A DNA stretch of 64,000 bases from Cynocephalus volans (GCF_027409185.1 NC_084469.1:101061835-101125834); one strand, 5' to 3'. Positions 34,316-46,052 are shown, counted from the stretch's first letter. The notes: generated by a model not told the origin, from the letters alone. Made by a program: numbers and translations.

Positions 34316-34479
34316 GAAACTAAGCACTCTGTGCATCCACTAAACAGAACAAAGCACATGCTTTAAGCAAATTCCCAATGCATATAAATCACAAAGGATT
34401 GATATTCCAATTAAAGAAATGTTTTGATTTGATAGGAAAATGGTAAACCATTTAATGGAAATATCATAAATACATACGA

Positions 34480-34552
34480 GGGTATTTCAAAAAGTTCATG
34501 GAAAATGCAATTAAAAGATAATATGCATCTTTCTATGAACTTTTTGAAGTAT
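34480..34552. mobile_element. Mariner-type MITE, near-perfect hairpin
   Basis: The left arm CGAGGGTATTTCAAAAAGTT is repeated inverted on the right (GAACTTTTTGAAGTATTT), leaving a short central loop around 'aaagataatatgcatc'. TA dinucleotides lie next to the ends. The paralogous L1M copies near 27590 and 49640 lack it, so it inserted after duplication. Confidence 0.7.
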
Positions 34553-35130
34553 TTTACAAAAGGCAAAGAAATAAATGGTCATAACATGTGAAACGACTCT
34601 CAACCTCATAATAAGAGAAATGTAAATTAACTAAACAACACTTTAGTCCACTAAATTATCAGAGTAAATGCAAATCTTTTGTAATGATATGAATCACCAG
34701 GACCAACTACTGGGAAAGTAAATCGGTTCAACCACTTAAGAACCTCTTTCAAACTATCCAAACATGGAAAGCGGCTCCCCTAGAGCTAATAATAAATACC
34801 ACCCCCATATATAAACTTTCATTTCCACCAGGAGACATGAAAGAGAATACTCAAACTGCTTTATTCACAGTAGCAACACAATAGCTACAAAAACTTTCAT
34901 CATCAGAAAGGCTACTTAGTTTTTTATAGCCACCATACAAAATATAAAAAATAAAGAACACTGAAAATAAATGAATAATTTCTAAATGCAAAAAAAGTAT
35001 TGGATGTCAGAGGCACAACAACCAAGACACAAAATTTATTCACAAAGTTTTAACTTTAATAAGGTCAAAATAAGACTTACTTAATAAATTATAAAGGGCT
35101 ATAAAAAGATGCATTAGAGCCCTATGAAAA

Positions 35131-36331
35131 TGACAGTTTTTTAGGATAAATATCTACAATGTTGGCAATCAGATACTGGCCCCCATCAATGCAATGTCTC
35201 TCATCCTGGTTACATTGCAGCTTCCTTTTCTCTGTGTCTTCTGCACTTCTGTCTATCTTATAAAGATATAGTTGATTATATTTAAGACCCACTCAGATAA
35301 TATGGAGTAAGCTCTTTCTCTGCAAAGGCCCTTTTCCAAATAAATGGCATTCAACCTTTTGTCATATAAGTTAATATTCACAAGTTAGGGGGATTCAGAT
35401 GTGAATGGATTATCTTGGGGGCCACCATTCAACTCACCACAAAGATCCCTCTTGGTTGACTCCATGGAAAGGTCTATTATCAACCGACCCAAGGAAGGAC
35501 ACTCAGTGTTTTGTCTCTGGGAATCATGGCTGACTATGACACCTGTATCTGCAGCCACCACCAGGTAACTATGAGAAAATCAGTCCTAGGACAAACCACC
35601 GCATGGAGGGCTGAATGAAGCCCTACTCTCTATTCCTATACAATCCCTAATTCTGAAGTCTTTGTGACTAATGATTACTCTCTTTATTGCTTGAGCATAT
35701 TGGAGTTAGTGTTCCTTTTTCTTAGAAGAACCAAAGACATTTTCATTGATGAAGTTCAAATATGTCAGTCATCGGACACAACTGAGATCATCTAATCATT
35801 TCCATTTTATACAAAATAAAATTGAATGTGGTGGATACTAATGTTGCCTCAGAAGGACACGGTTTGCCAGTGACCACTCTCAAAAATGACTAGATGGGGG
35901 TATAAAGCCAGCTGCCTTGCTGCACCTTAGGCTCAATTTTGAGAAACGCCTGCATGGCACTAATGATAGCATCAGTGGAACCCAGTCTCTAGATATGACC
36001 ACGCTCTTGCCTAAGTCCTTTTCTTGCCCTATTCTCCTTCCCCAACTTTGCGTCTTCCAAGAGTGATCCACAAGAAAAAATTACTAGAACTGGACCCCTG
36101 TTTCAGGCTCTGCTTCTACGGAACCTGAGCAATGAAACAGAATGTAGAGAATTGAAATCATTTGTCAAACATCACAGAAGTAGGTAAAAAAGCAAAGTCA
36201 AGTTTCATCTTCAAGTTAAAATGCACTTGGCCAATATGTTCTCTAGTGATTTTAGGAGAACTCGGTGATGAAAGAGTCAGACGTTCTGTCGTGAGGATTT
36301 CTGTCACTTTGACTTATTCTGAAACTCCCGT
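35131..36331 (-). repeat. Duplicated OR-downstream block, unit 3
   Basis: 3'-flanking region of the intact 318-aa OR, paralogous to 51780-52730 and 63300-64000 ('tctctgggaatcatggctga' against 'tctctgggcatcatgtctgc'). No other gene. Confidence 0.7.
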
Positions 36332-37288
36332 TCAAATCATAGGAGACAATTGCAGAAGAGAAGTTATCCTGTCAATGAGCTTCCTCAAGGCTCTGTTCAT
36401 GTCCTTGTTTCTCAGGCTGTAGACGAAGGGGTTCATCATTGGTGGGACCACAGTGTACATCACAGAAGCTACTGCAATCATCCTGGGAGATTCAGTAGCT
36501 GCAGAACTAATGTACACCCCAAAACCTGTCCCGTAGAATAAGGACACAACTGAGAGGTGAGACCCACAGGTGGAAAAAGCTTTACACTTTCCTCCAGCCG
36601 ATGGGATTCTCAGAACAGAGGAGACTATTTGGGTGTAAGAGAAAATGATACCACAGAGAGGAACACCAACAAATAGGCTAGCTACCAAATATAACAGGAT
36701 GTTATTGATGAGGGTATCAGAACACGCCAGCTTGAACACCTGAGCGAGTTCACAGAAAAAGTGGGGGATTCCCAGGTGTGTGCAGAAAGACAGCCGCAGC
36801 GCCATCAGAGTGTGGAGCAGGGCATTCACAACGCTAAGGAACAGAGAGACTAGGATCAGCAGACCACAGAGGCGGGGATTCATGATGTTCATGTACCTAA
36901 GGGGGTGACAAATGGCCACATAGCGGTCATAGGCCATGGCTGCAAGGAGAAAATTTTCCAAAACTGCAAAAACCAGGACAAAGCAGACCTGGGTGAGGCA
37001 GCCTGTGTAAGTGATGCTCTGATTCTGTGTCTGGATGTTCAGCAGCATCTTTGGGATTGTGGTTGTGCTTAAGCAGATGTCAGCCAATGACAAGTGAGAG
37101 AGGAAGAAGTACATGGGGGTGTGGAGATGGGTGTCAGAGATGACGGCCAGGATGATGAGCAGGTTTCCCAGGATGGTGACCAGATATATGGACAGGAACA
37201 GGCTGCAGAGGAGGGGCTGCAGTTCTGGATCCTCTGTCAGTCCCTGGAGAAAGAATTCTGAAACTCCTGTTTGGTTTCTGGGTTCCAT
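36332..37288 (-). CDS. Olfactory receptor, OR7-like, intact
   Basis: 318 aa, the usual size for a class II OR encoded in one coding exon. ATG at 37288 gives MEPRNQT with an N-glycosylation site at residue 5. GN is at 41-42 in TM1; [12 protein letters not shown] (51-62); a disulfide pair C97/C179 with loop cysteines C169 and C189; [15 protein letters not shown] (118-132) with an intact DRY; SY in TM5 (217-218); [13 protein letters not shown] (236-248) in TM6; [12 protein letters not shown] (283-294) in TM7. The product is a seven-helix G-protein-coupled odorant receptor of the olfactory sensory neuron cilium. The open frame extends 159 codons upstream only because an antisense L1 begins at 37329; that extension is not part of the receptor. 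OR7 family by overall resemblance; subfamily not fixed. Confidence 0.95.
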   Translation of the reverse strand: MEPRNQTGVSEFFLQGLTEDPELQPLLCSLFLSIYLVTILGNLLIILAVISDTHLHTPMYFFLSHLSLADICLSTTTIPKMLLNIQTQNQSITYTGCLTQVCFVLVFAVLENFLLAAMAYDRYVAICHPLRYMNIMNPRLCGLLILVSLFLSVVNALLHTLMALRLSFCTHLGIPHFFCELAQVFKLACSDTLINNILLYLVASLFVGVPLCGIIFSYTQIVSSVLRIPSAGGKCKAFSTCGSHLSVVSLFYGTGFGVYISSAATESPRMIAVASVMYTVVPPMMNPFVYSLRNKDMNRALRKLIDRITSLLQLSPMI

Positions 37289-37318
37289 GTCGCTGATGAT
37301 CTGATCTGAAACATCAGT

Positions 37319-37328
37319 GACAAAGGAA
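37319..37328 (+). repeat. L1 target-site duplication, left copy (1 mismatch)
   Basis: GACAAAGGAA here, GACAAAAGAA at 38170-38179, flanking the L1 between them. Confidence 0.7.
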
Positions 37329-38169
37329 GACATACAAATGGCCAACACGTACATGAAAAAATGCTCAACATCACTAGTCATCAGGGAAATGCAAATTAAA
37401 ACTTCATTGAGATACCACGTCACTCCAGTTAGACTGGCTGTAATCAAAAAGACGGTGAATAACAAATGCTGGCGAGGGTGTGGAGAGAAGGGAACACTCC
37501 TGCACTGTTGGTGGGACTGTAAATTAGTACAACCAATATGGAAAACAGTATGGAGTTTTCTTAAACAACTACAGATAGATCCTCCATACGATCCAGCAAT
37601 CCCTCTTCTGGGTATACACCCAGAGGAATGGAAATCATCATGTGGAAGGGATACCTGCACCTCCATGTTCATCGCAGCTCTGTTGACAATAGCCAAGACA
37701 TGGAACCAACCTAAATGTCCATCGGTGGATGATTGGATAAGGAAACTGTGGTATACATACACCACGGAATACTATTCTGCCATTAAAAAATTGAAATTCT
37801 CCAATTTGCAACAACGTGGATGAGCCTGGAGAAACTTATGTTGAGTGAAATAAGCAAAGCACAGAGGGATAAATACCACATGTGCTCACACACATGCAGG
37901 AGCTAAGAGAGAAAGAAGGAAGGAAAGAAAGGCCACAGTGGTGCATTGGACTTGCAGAGGGAGAGAACACACCTTGGGATACAAAGTGGAGTTGGAGAGA
38001 AAGGGAGACAGGGAGGGAGGTTGGGGATCATTGGGTGGGGACACGGGGTACAAATGCAATTTGTGGTAATGGGTGTGCTGCCAGTATGGATCTGGTCTTC
38101 ACAACTTGGGCATGAGGGATGACAATCAGCTTTTTACCTCATGAATATTCATAACCAAGTGAATAAATA
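37329..38169 (+). mobile_element. 5'-truncated L1 inserted just upstream of the OR
   Basis: ORF2 C-terminal frame (to 37823) with [13 protein letters not shown], then the cysteine motif [18 protein letters not shown] and [14 protein letters not shown], a stop after a short indel, and a 3'UTR of the second subfamily ending 'gaatattcataacca'. It is oriented opposite to the OR and starts about 40 bp upstream of the OR start codon. It separates the OR from the MER5A element that directly neighbours the paralogous ORs. Confidence 0.9.
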
Positions 38170-38199
38170 GACAAAAGAAAAAGAAAAGCAAATGTAGGG

Positions 38200-38372
38200 T
38201 CCATGGACCAGCAGCAGCCAGAGCAGCAGCACCGGGGACCTTGTGAGAAATACAAATTCCTGGGCCCCAGTCCAGACTTACTGGTGATAAGCTGTGGGAC
38301 AATGACCAGAAATCTGTTGGAACAAGCTGTCCAGGTGACTCTACACAGGCTACAGTTTGAGAACCACCGAGT
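38200..38372 (-). mobile_element. MER5A-like MITE (unit 3)
   Basis: 'ggaccagcagcagccagagcagcagcac' through 'acagtttgagaaccaccga'. Orthologous position to 30470 and 45070 in the other units, displaced here by the L1. Confidence 0.85.
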
Positions 38373-38565
38373 AGAGTGAACCCCAGTGAACAGTCAAGTA
38401 TTTCTCTGTTTCCTTTTCCCTCCATCCCTCTGCTCTCCCTCCTCCTCTTCCCTCTCATTTAATCAGTTAAAAATTTTATTGTGCTTCTTTCACACATTGC
38501 GGCAAGTGCTGTGAGTGAGATAAAGACGACATGACTCCATTTCTTCAGTATTATTCCATGACTTC

Positions 38566-38955
38566 TGTATTAGTCCATTTCTGTTGCTCATAACAAAATG
38601 CCTGGAACTGGGTACTTTGTAAGAAAACAAAATTCATTGCTTACAGTTTCAGAGGCTGGGAAGGCAAAAGTCCATCGGTGGTGGTGACAGTGACCCAGGG
38701 GTCTCACATTGCAAGATGGTAGAAGCAGAGAGAGCAGAGACAGACAGACAGACTGTCCTCTTCTTTTAAAGCCCTCAGAACCATACCCATGACCCCCGTT
38801 TTTAATGCACTCACTGTGGCCCGGTCCTACAATCTAATCACCTCTTCAAAGCCCCAGCTTTCAATTACCGTAATGGGATTTCCCGCCATCAACAGTTCCA
38901 GTGAGGATTTAAGTTTCAATGAAGTTGGCGGGGGTGCGGGGGGACACACAATCTA
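38566..38955 (-). mobile_element. MaLR LTR (MST/MLT1-like)
   Basis: The plus strand starts 'tctgtattagtccatttctgttgctcataac', the reversed end of MaLR LTRs. Internal landmarks 'ttcagaggctgggaaggc' and 'tctaatcacctcttcaaagc' fit. Solo LTR; no internal region seen. Confidence 0.75.
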
Positions 38956-39840
38956 CAGCATCTTCTAACAAACTGAAAGATCAGCATAAAATTTGAACTG
39001 TGTCCCATCCTTAGGAAAGTTCTTCCTCTAAGGTAGTAAGTAGCATATGATTTGGAAAAAAAACAACCCCCCCCCAAAAAAAAAACTGAATGGGAGAAAG
39101 GATGAAATGCATAGCTGCTTAAAAATATGAAAATAGCAAAAGCGTATTGACCCTTGGAAGATAGAGACTTATATGATAGTCCTAGCATCAGGGGTCTTCA
39201 AAGGAATGTCCCTGTAGATCGTGGTGGTGCCTCTCTTTGGGGACACAAGTGACCATCTGAGCATCAGTAAACGGTGTGATACTTCGACTACACACTCTGA
39301 ATTTAGTCTATGCTCCAGCATTTATTTTGTGTATGGGAAAATTGTCAACTGTATGAGTAGCCCAGGGGAATTATCATAAAACCATAATGGGATGGTCAAT
39401 GATGAGAAATGAATAGACGAAAAGCAGCCTGCACAGTGTTCCGTATATGCGACCTTCATCATGACATTTCCTATCGGGAATTTTTTTCTGCCACGAACAA
39501 CAGCACCTGGCATGTTTCTGTACTAGCGGGAGGTGATCAGCAGGGTAAGCTGAAGAAAGAGGAAAGAGAGATAATGCCCCTAGCACGACAACTGCCAACT
39601 TCAGGATGGGATTCTGTGCTGGAATTCCCGCTGGGAATCTTGATCATATACAGGGGAAAGGAAAAAATAAATAAAAAGATCGACTATCTCAATATTCATT
39701 CATTCATTCATTCATACAGTAATGAAAATGAATTAAATAATCAAATTAATTGGAAATATGAATCAATGCAGGCAATGAAATCCTACAGGACAAATAAAAC
39801 CCTTTACGACATAAAGTCTACATCATGAGAATGCTTTAAA
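38956..39840 (-). repeat. Duplicated OR-upstream block, unit 3
   Basis: Paralogous to 30880-31500 and 46040-46800. Contains a MIR (39290-39450), an (ATTC)n run at about 39695-39714 and a diverged O/E-like site (39008-39017). Non-coding. Confidence 0.65.
39290..39450 (+). mobile_element. MIR SINE (unit 3 copy)
   Basis: Counterpart of 31160-31360. Ends 'agcctgcacagtgttccgtatatg'. Diverged. Confidence 0.6.
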
Positions 39841-40480
39841 TATTTTCTAATAATAAATAATAAAAATTTAAAAAATATTTTCAAAACCTACACCTGTATT
39901 TTTATTATGGATTATTCAATACAACAAAAAGTGTAAAGAGTAACATTGGAGGTCTGGGTGCCCACCAGTCAACATCATCAAATTTACACACTTCACCATC
40001 CTTGCTTTAGGTATTCTCATTGCAATAAATAATATAGGTATATCTGAAGCCCCTTACATGATATATTTGTACAATCTTGATTCTTTTCCTTTCTTGGGGA
40101 AACCACTACACTAATTTGATATACATTATTTCTATGCATTTTTAAAATTATATTTTGCATTATTTTCCATGAGCAATTGCATTTTTTCATTTTAAAAAGC
40201 TGTATATAGATGAAATCATACTATGCATGCTATTTTAAAATTGGCTTTCTTACTAAGTATATATTTTTCATTAATGTCGGCATGCACACGTTTGTCTCCT
40301 TAATTTTAACTACCATAAAGTGTGCACTGTACTGTTACATCACAATTTATTTCTTCTCTTTCTAGCTGATAGCTATATGCGGTGTTTGCCTTTTATCTTA
40401 TATAGACTTACGGATACATACACGATATGCACAGGGGATACTATAACATGGGATTTGCTTCTGGAAAAAAGGAGAGGAAC
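39841..40480 (-). mobile_element. Ancient LINE 3' end (L1ME/HAL1-like), copy in unit 3
   Basis: 'ttcaatacaacaaaaagtgtaaagagtaac' to 'gtacaatcttgattc' and 'gatgaaatcatactatgcatgc' is an old LINE 3' region in minus orientation. The paralogue is at 47140-47660. Family not fixed. Confidence 0.55.
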
Positions 40481-40589
40481 GGAGGGGAATGTAAAAAGGG
40501 CGCCTTCTGTACATATATTATTTTGCTACTTAAAAAAACCCATGAAGCTGATAGAGCAGAACATTAACCTTTGTTGATCCTGTTAATGG

Positions 40590-41880
40590 ATGAGTGTGGC
40601 ATATTATTTTATTATTATTACAATATCTGTTCTGTTCTTTTAATTTAAAATATTCAGCAGTTTTATAAAGAGAAACAGGTAGACGAGGGAGGTGGAATGT
40701 TGGAATGAGACAGGTGGTTAGGCAGGAGTCTCACGGGGGACTCGGTTCAGATCATCCTATGCATGTATTTTCCTTACAGCTTTACCTGCAAGAAGCTGTA
40801 GGAAACACCTGCCCGCATTTCCAAAGCATTGTCTAAGGAACTTTGGGTTACCTGTCTGGCATCAGTGGGGCATCATTCTTGACATCTCCCCCTGAAGTTG
40901 AATGATGAATGCAGAAGATCTGTCCTTAGGAAGGACAGAAGGACCCCCTGAGGCACTGAGCTTCTGGGCCAAAGAGATCATTGTTTCCTGGCTGAGAAGG
41001 GCTGTCGAGTAAGGTGGTCACAGAGAGACTATATATAGTCTTTGTGTCCCTGGGGGCCCAATATCCAAAGCTTCTCATTAGACAAACACTGTTATTGGCA
41101 TCAGGAGCTCAGGGCCATGTAAATCCTTACAGACAAAACTCTAGTAAGGCAGAATTCAAGAGGGCTAATTCCCTTACCCTGCAAAGCCAAGTCACTCGTG
41201 CCCTTTCCCCCACCTGTTGTGTTCATCCTATTTCACATGCCTAGCACACATGGATATACCATCCTTCTCGAATTGGAATCCAGTCCTTTTTGTCTACATA
41301 CAAGCAATGGCATACCTGAACTCTGATTCTAGTTTTAGGTGTGGACACATAGTTTATATATGTGGGCATCAAAATATATCTATAAATATAGCTGAGATAT
41401 TGTGAAAATGCAGACTATCAGAAGTGTACCTAAGAGCTACTGAATGTTTTCTGGTCCTTAATCTTCAGTCTGTTTATTTAATACAGTAGATTCTAATAAT
41501 TAATTTATCACCAATTCTGACTGTGATCAATATAGACAGACTTGATAATTCCATTTGTGAGTTTCATAACCACCTTTTTCAATTTCATCATGATAGTTTC
41601 AGAGTATATATTTTTTTCACACTTGGGAATTATGTTTTGAAATTATGACTCAATCTTTAATAGAGTTATTTCAATGTTACTGGAAAACAGTAATATGCTG
41701 GTTAATCCATACACATAGTAAACTTAGTAAGATTTCAACCATAATTTAATAGGTGAAGATGTTAAGCTTAATTACAAAATTTTTATCTTTAATGAATTCA
41801 ATATTTTCATGTTTAGTAATTTATTTTACCACATGTTAACTTTCTATATAAATGTCATTTTAAAATCAATAGTGTTTTCA
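40590..41880 (-). repeat. Duplicated far-upstream block, unit 3
   Basis: Paralogous to 53860-55440: 'cctgcccgcatttccaaagcattgtctaagg' against 'cctgccctcttttccaaacatttactaaggg', and 'ccaaagcttctcattagacaa' against 'ctaaagttcctcattagccaa'. No exon identified. Confidence 0.7.
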
Positions 41881-42520
41881 ATATACCAGCATGAGATAAG
41901 ATAGCATTGTAACATCACCCTTCACCATCTTACCCCATTCACTTCAAACACATGAAATAATAGATAAAATATAAAAAGATATAGCTGGCTCATAAAACAA
42001 GATAAAGCTTTCCATGTACCACAAAAATAACTCAAATATAAATGGTGAGTTGATTAAAGCCAAAGGGCTCAATGGATTTATGTCCCTAAGGAAGAAGTTA
42101 CTCTTTCTAGGTAATGAGGGCTGAATGCCTTAGAGGAGATTAGGTGCTTGAAGCCAAAGGCAAAAGTGGAGCTTCAATATTTGAGAAATGCAGATAAGCA
42201 GAAGTTGTCTATCACCCTGGACTCATGAATGTGAACTGAAAGCTGCTGAAGGTTTCAGCAAAGCTTCCAAGGAGCAATTGAATTGAACTCTCTGCTCGTA
42301 GCTAGATTTGTGATATTGCTAAAATCACAAGCGCAGGAATCAGTAATTTGCATACAGGTCTGAAAAACCGACTAGTGATTGGTGAGAGCAAGTGGTAACC
42401 TGCTACATGAGGAAGAGTGAGCCAATAGACAGAGAGAGGGAGAGAGAAAATCCTTCCCATTCAAACAGAAGTTGAAAATAAAATTTAAACAGGTTGGAAG
42501 AAAAATAATTTTGAAACAGA
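41881..42520. repeat. Duplicated repeat-like block, copy 1
   Basis: Paralogous to 59760-60240 ('gcaggaatcagtaatttgcat' against 'gcaggaatcggtcattagatgg'; shared 'gaagagtgagccaatagacag' and 'aaagagtgaacccacagatg'). Function and family unknown. No open frame. Confidence 0.55.
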
Positions 42521-42524
42521 GCGT

Positions 42525-42925
42525 CTGAGTCCATTTTGTGATGCAATAACAGTACCACAGACTAGGTAACTTATGAATAACAGATATCTATTGGCTCACA
42601 GTTTTGGAGGCTGGGAAGTCCAATATCAAGACAACCAGGTCTGCAGTCTGATGAGGGCCCCATCTCCACATCCATGATGGTACCTGGAATGCTGCATCCT
42701 CCAGAGATGAAGGATACTGTCCTTCACATGGGAGAAGAGCAGAAGAGGGGAAAACTCATTCCTGGAAGTCCTTTGCATTGTGACATTAATCCATTCATGA
42801 GAGCAGAGCCCTCATGGTCTAATCACCCCTTAAAGATCCCACTTCTTAATCCTGTTACAATGGCAATTAAATTTCAACATGAGTTTTGAAGGGGACAAAC
42901 ATTCAAACCACAGCACCGGAAATCA
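42525..42925 (-). mobile_element. MaLR LTR (MST/MLT1-like)
   Basis: Reversed MaLR landmarks: 'gagtccattttgtgatgcaataac', 'ggctcacagttttggaggctgggaag', and a terminal 'ttcaacatgagttttgaaggggacaaac'. About 400 bp, solo. Confidence 0.85.
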
Positions 42926-44090
42926 CCAAAATTACACATCAGGATAAAATGAGTCCAGCCGGTTAGACCTGGAATGAGTAAAGGGGAGAAAAGTAAGGAG
43001 GAGATCAAAGAGGTAGGGTCAGGCAGGTTGATCCAAATCCCACTAATGACAGACAGATGAAGGGAAGTTCAGCTATGGCAGTATTTGAATAATCTAAATT
43101 GATAGAGGCTTGGTCATGGTGGTAATGGTGGGGGTGAAGAGATTCTAAATATATTTTCATGGTATAGACAGCAAAGTTTTCTGAATGACTTGACAGTGTA
43201 TAAGAGAAAGAGGATTCAGAGGTGACGGTCAATGACAGAAACTGCTCAGCACCAAAATAAATGGAGTTGCCATCAATTGTGACAGGAAAGATTGTGTGCA
43301 TAGCATATTTGGGGGTTAATACCATGGTTTTTGTTTTAGAAATGTTGAGTTTGAGATGACCATTATGCATCCCCATAGGGATGTCAAGTGGGTAGTTGGA
43401 CATAGAAATTCAAGGGAGAGTTCCTCTCCGGAGAGATAAATTTGGGAGACCTCAGGGTATGGGTGGCATTTATAACCATGAGTCTGGATGATGTTGCAAA
43501 AGAATAAAGGTACCTAGAGCGGTGAAGAGACCTGAGGACTGAGCCTTGAGACCTTCCAGTGTCTGAAGTTTGGGAAGATACAGGAGACACATCAAAGGAG
43601 GCTAAAGTAGAGTAGCCAGTAAGGTAGAAGAAAATCCAAAACTATTTCAGGAAGTCATCACTAGAGTCAAGGTTGCTGACAAGTTAGTTAAGGGTAGAGA
43701 ATTCAACCCTGGACTGAATGTGGTAGAGGACACTGATAGCTCTTCGAGAGCAGTTCTGTGTGTGCTGTAACAAATGCTTGTTAGAGCGACCTCAGAAGGA
43801 AACGGAAGGAGAAAAATGGAATGTAGAGATCTCTCCTGGGGAATTTTGCTATAAAAGGACCAGACTGTAGCTAGAGTAGGATGTGGGATCCAGAGAGGGT
43901 TTTTCTTTTAATTAGAGGAATTCAAATCTATTGGATACTATTGAAAATGAACTAATCAAAGCAGAGAAACTGACCCATGGGGAGAAGGAGCAGAGCTGTG
44001 TCCTAGAGTAGGCAAGAGTGTTTGAGTCTAACACAAGTGGAATCCTGTAGCTTTGAGTTACTCTAGAGACCCAAGTCCAAAGCAAAAGAC
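42926..44090 (+). other. Ancient interspersed repeat, family not assigned
   Basis: Phrases such as 'ttgagatgaccattatgcatcc', 'aagtgggtagttggacata', 'gaccttccagtgtctgaag' and 'aggaaaacg-gaaggag' style blocks recur widely in mammalian genomes, but I cannot place the family with certainty. It replaces the OR-downstream block seen in the other units. Small frames on either strand are not convincing genes. Confidence 0.4.
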
Positions 44091-44093
44091 ACA

Positions 44094-45015
44094 TCATAGA
44101 AAATTGTGCTGATGACTTTCCTCAAGGCTCCCTTCATGTCCCTGTTCCTCAGGCTGTAGATGAAGGGGTTCATCACTGGAGGGACCACAGTGTACATCAT
44201 TGAAGCCACTGCAGATGGTCTGGGTAGTCAGTAACTGCAGAGCTAATGTACATCCCAAACCTGTCCCATAGAACAAGGAAACAACTGAGAAGTGACACCT
44301 ACAAGTGGAAAACATTTTATATTTCTTCCCACTGATTGCACTCTTAAAACAGAGAAGATAATGTGGATGTAAAGGAAATTATTCCAGACAGGGGAACACC
44401 ACCGATATGCTAACTGAAATATATATCAGGAAGTTATTAATGAGGGTATCAGAGCAGGCAAGGTTGACGACCTGAACAACTCCACAGAAGAGGGGACTTT
44501 TCAGGTTTGTGCAGAGGGACAGCCATGGCACCAGCAGACTGTGGAGCAGGGTGTCCACAATGCTAACAGACAGAAAGGCTAGGATCAGCAGATCACAGAG
44601 GTGGAGGTTCATAATGAACATGTACCTCAGTGGGTAACAAATGACAACACATGGGTCACAGGCCATTGCTGCAAGGAAACAATTTTCCAAGCCACCAAAA
44701 ACCAGGACAAAGAAGACCTGGGTGGGTAAAGGGTGCTGTGTAAATGATGCTCTGCTTCTGCTCTTGGACGTTCACTAGCATCTTTGGGATCATGTTGTGC
44801 CTAAACAGGTGTCAGTAAAGGACAGCTCAGAGAGAGAAAAGCCCATGGGGATTTGTAGGTGGGAGTGAAAGGTGACAGGATGACGAGCAGGTTTCCCAGA
44901 TTGGTGACAGGGTACTTGGACAGGAACTGACTGAAGAGGAGGCGCTGCCATTCTAGACGCTCCATCAGTCCCAGAAGATGGAATCAGAAACAGCTGTTTG
45001 GATTCTAGCTTTGAT
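44094..45015 (-). pseudogene. Olfactory receptor pseudogene, OR7-like
   Basis: The start codon position reads ATC (45015-45013), followed by remnants of KLRNQTAVS and an early in-frame stop. Recognisable blocks: LLLPYL-less TM1 debris, MGFSLSELSFTDTCLGTT (TM2), then a small insertion or deletion, MENCFLAAMACDPCVVICYPLRY (DRY replaced by DPC), LCDLLILAFLSVSIVDTLLHSL (TM4), [29 protein letters not shown], and [20 protein letters not shown] in another frame. Several frameshifts separate the pieces. Not functional. Confidence 0.92.
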
Positions 45016-45059
45016 GCTGTTGATGAATCTGATGGAAAAGGCGGAGTAAAAAGACAACA

Positions 45060-45225
45060 AAACGTGTGGAACAGCAGCAGCAGCAGCAGTGGGGACACAC
45101 GAAGTCTTGGTCCCCACTTCAGACTTATTGCTGATAAAGTCAGGGGTCAGGATGAGCAGTCCACGCTTTCACAAATCCTCCAGGTGTTTGATGTATGCGG
45201 AATTTTGAGAAGGACTTTTTTAAAA
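45060..45225 (-). mobile_element. MER5A-like MITE (unit 4), with (CAG)n
   Basis: Same element as 30470 and 38200, with a local expansion to five CAG units at 45071-45088. Strongly eroded at its right end ('gaattttgagaaggac'). Confidence 0.7.
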
Positions 45226-45336
45226 AACAAAACTCTCATGTTATTGTGAACCCAAATGAGTATTCAAATCTTCCCCTCCTCTTACTTTCTCTCTTCCATT
45301 CCTCTTTCCCACTCCTTTCCCTCCACTCCCTATATT

Positions 45337-45448
45337 GAAACAAATGTTTTATTGAACACAAACTCTGTTTCATACATTGTTTCTCCCTTTTTGAAACAAA
45401 TGTTTTATTGAACACCAACTTTGTTTCTTAAAACAAAGTATAAGACAT
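45337..45448 (+). repeat. 56-bp tandem duplication
   Basis: GAAACAAATGTTTTATTGAA starts at 45337 and again at 45393, each followed by closely similar sequence ending around 'tttgtttc'. A simple local duplication. Confidence 0.8.
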
Positions 45449-46052
45449 GGATTTTCAACCAGAATTAGTACATGCCTTCAAACAAACAAAAAGAGGAGAA
45501 AAGGTTATGCAATCTGTCTTCTAAAGCAATGATTCCCAATCTCTGGCTTGCTTCAGAATCAATTGAAGGCCTTGTCAAATTACAGATGTGTCAGTTCATG
45601 CTACTCCCCCATTTACCCATGAAGACACCTAGGTAAGGTGAAGTTACATCGTGGATGTGAAACACACAGTCACTGGCAAAGACTGAGCTCAGCTCAGATC
45701 GTCTGACTACTGAGTTGAGTGGACCAACCTCTGTTAGTACTTCTGGATAGTACAGAATTGGCATTTTTAAATGATCCAGCAGATCTCATAATCTCCTTTT
45801 ATAATTTTAATATTTTCTTCCTGAACAAAGCCCCCAAGTCTTCCCCATGCCTTCAAGGTATGTCTGCTTCCACCTATGAAATTAGTTGTACAGGTGAATG
45901 GCATCCAGCCAGGTGGACCTGAGCAAAGATTAGAAAACGCTGCCTTTAAACATGAAGTTCTTAAGACAACCCCATGGAAACACAAGCCATCTCTGTTAGC
46001 AATTAACACTAAGAGAAGCTGGGCAACCGTATCTGTGAGATTCTCTGTCTTA

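Larger units (their letters stand above)
33931..35130 (+). mobile_element. Old L1M 3' part carried in the OR unit (copy 2)
   Basis: Same element as 27241-28430, with the landmark 'catttccaccaggagacatgaaagagaatactcaaactgctttattcac' in part. It has received two later insertions, an L1 3' end (34071-34315) and a MITE (34480-34552). Confidence 0.75.

Noticed and set aside
37289-37765. Long 5' extension of the OR reading frame (477 codons in total)
   Set aside because: The extra 159 codons are antisense to an L1 ORF2 fragment inserted upstream. The normal OR start (MEPRNQT) is at 37288 and the total then fits the family length.
42926-44090. Possible host exon(s) in the 132- and 68-codon minus frames
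   Set aside because: The sequence resembles a widespread old mammalian repeat, and no splice pattern or domain supports a gene.
45071-45088. (CAG)n as a coding polyglutamine tract
   Set aside because: It lies within a MER5A remnant (its consensus contains 'gcagcatc'-like units) and not in a supported gene.
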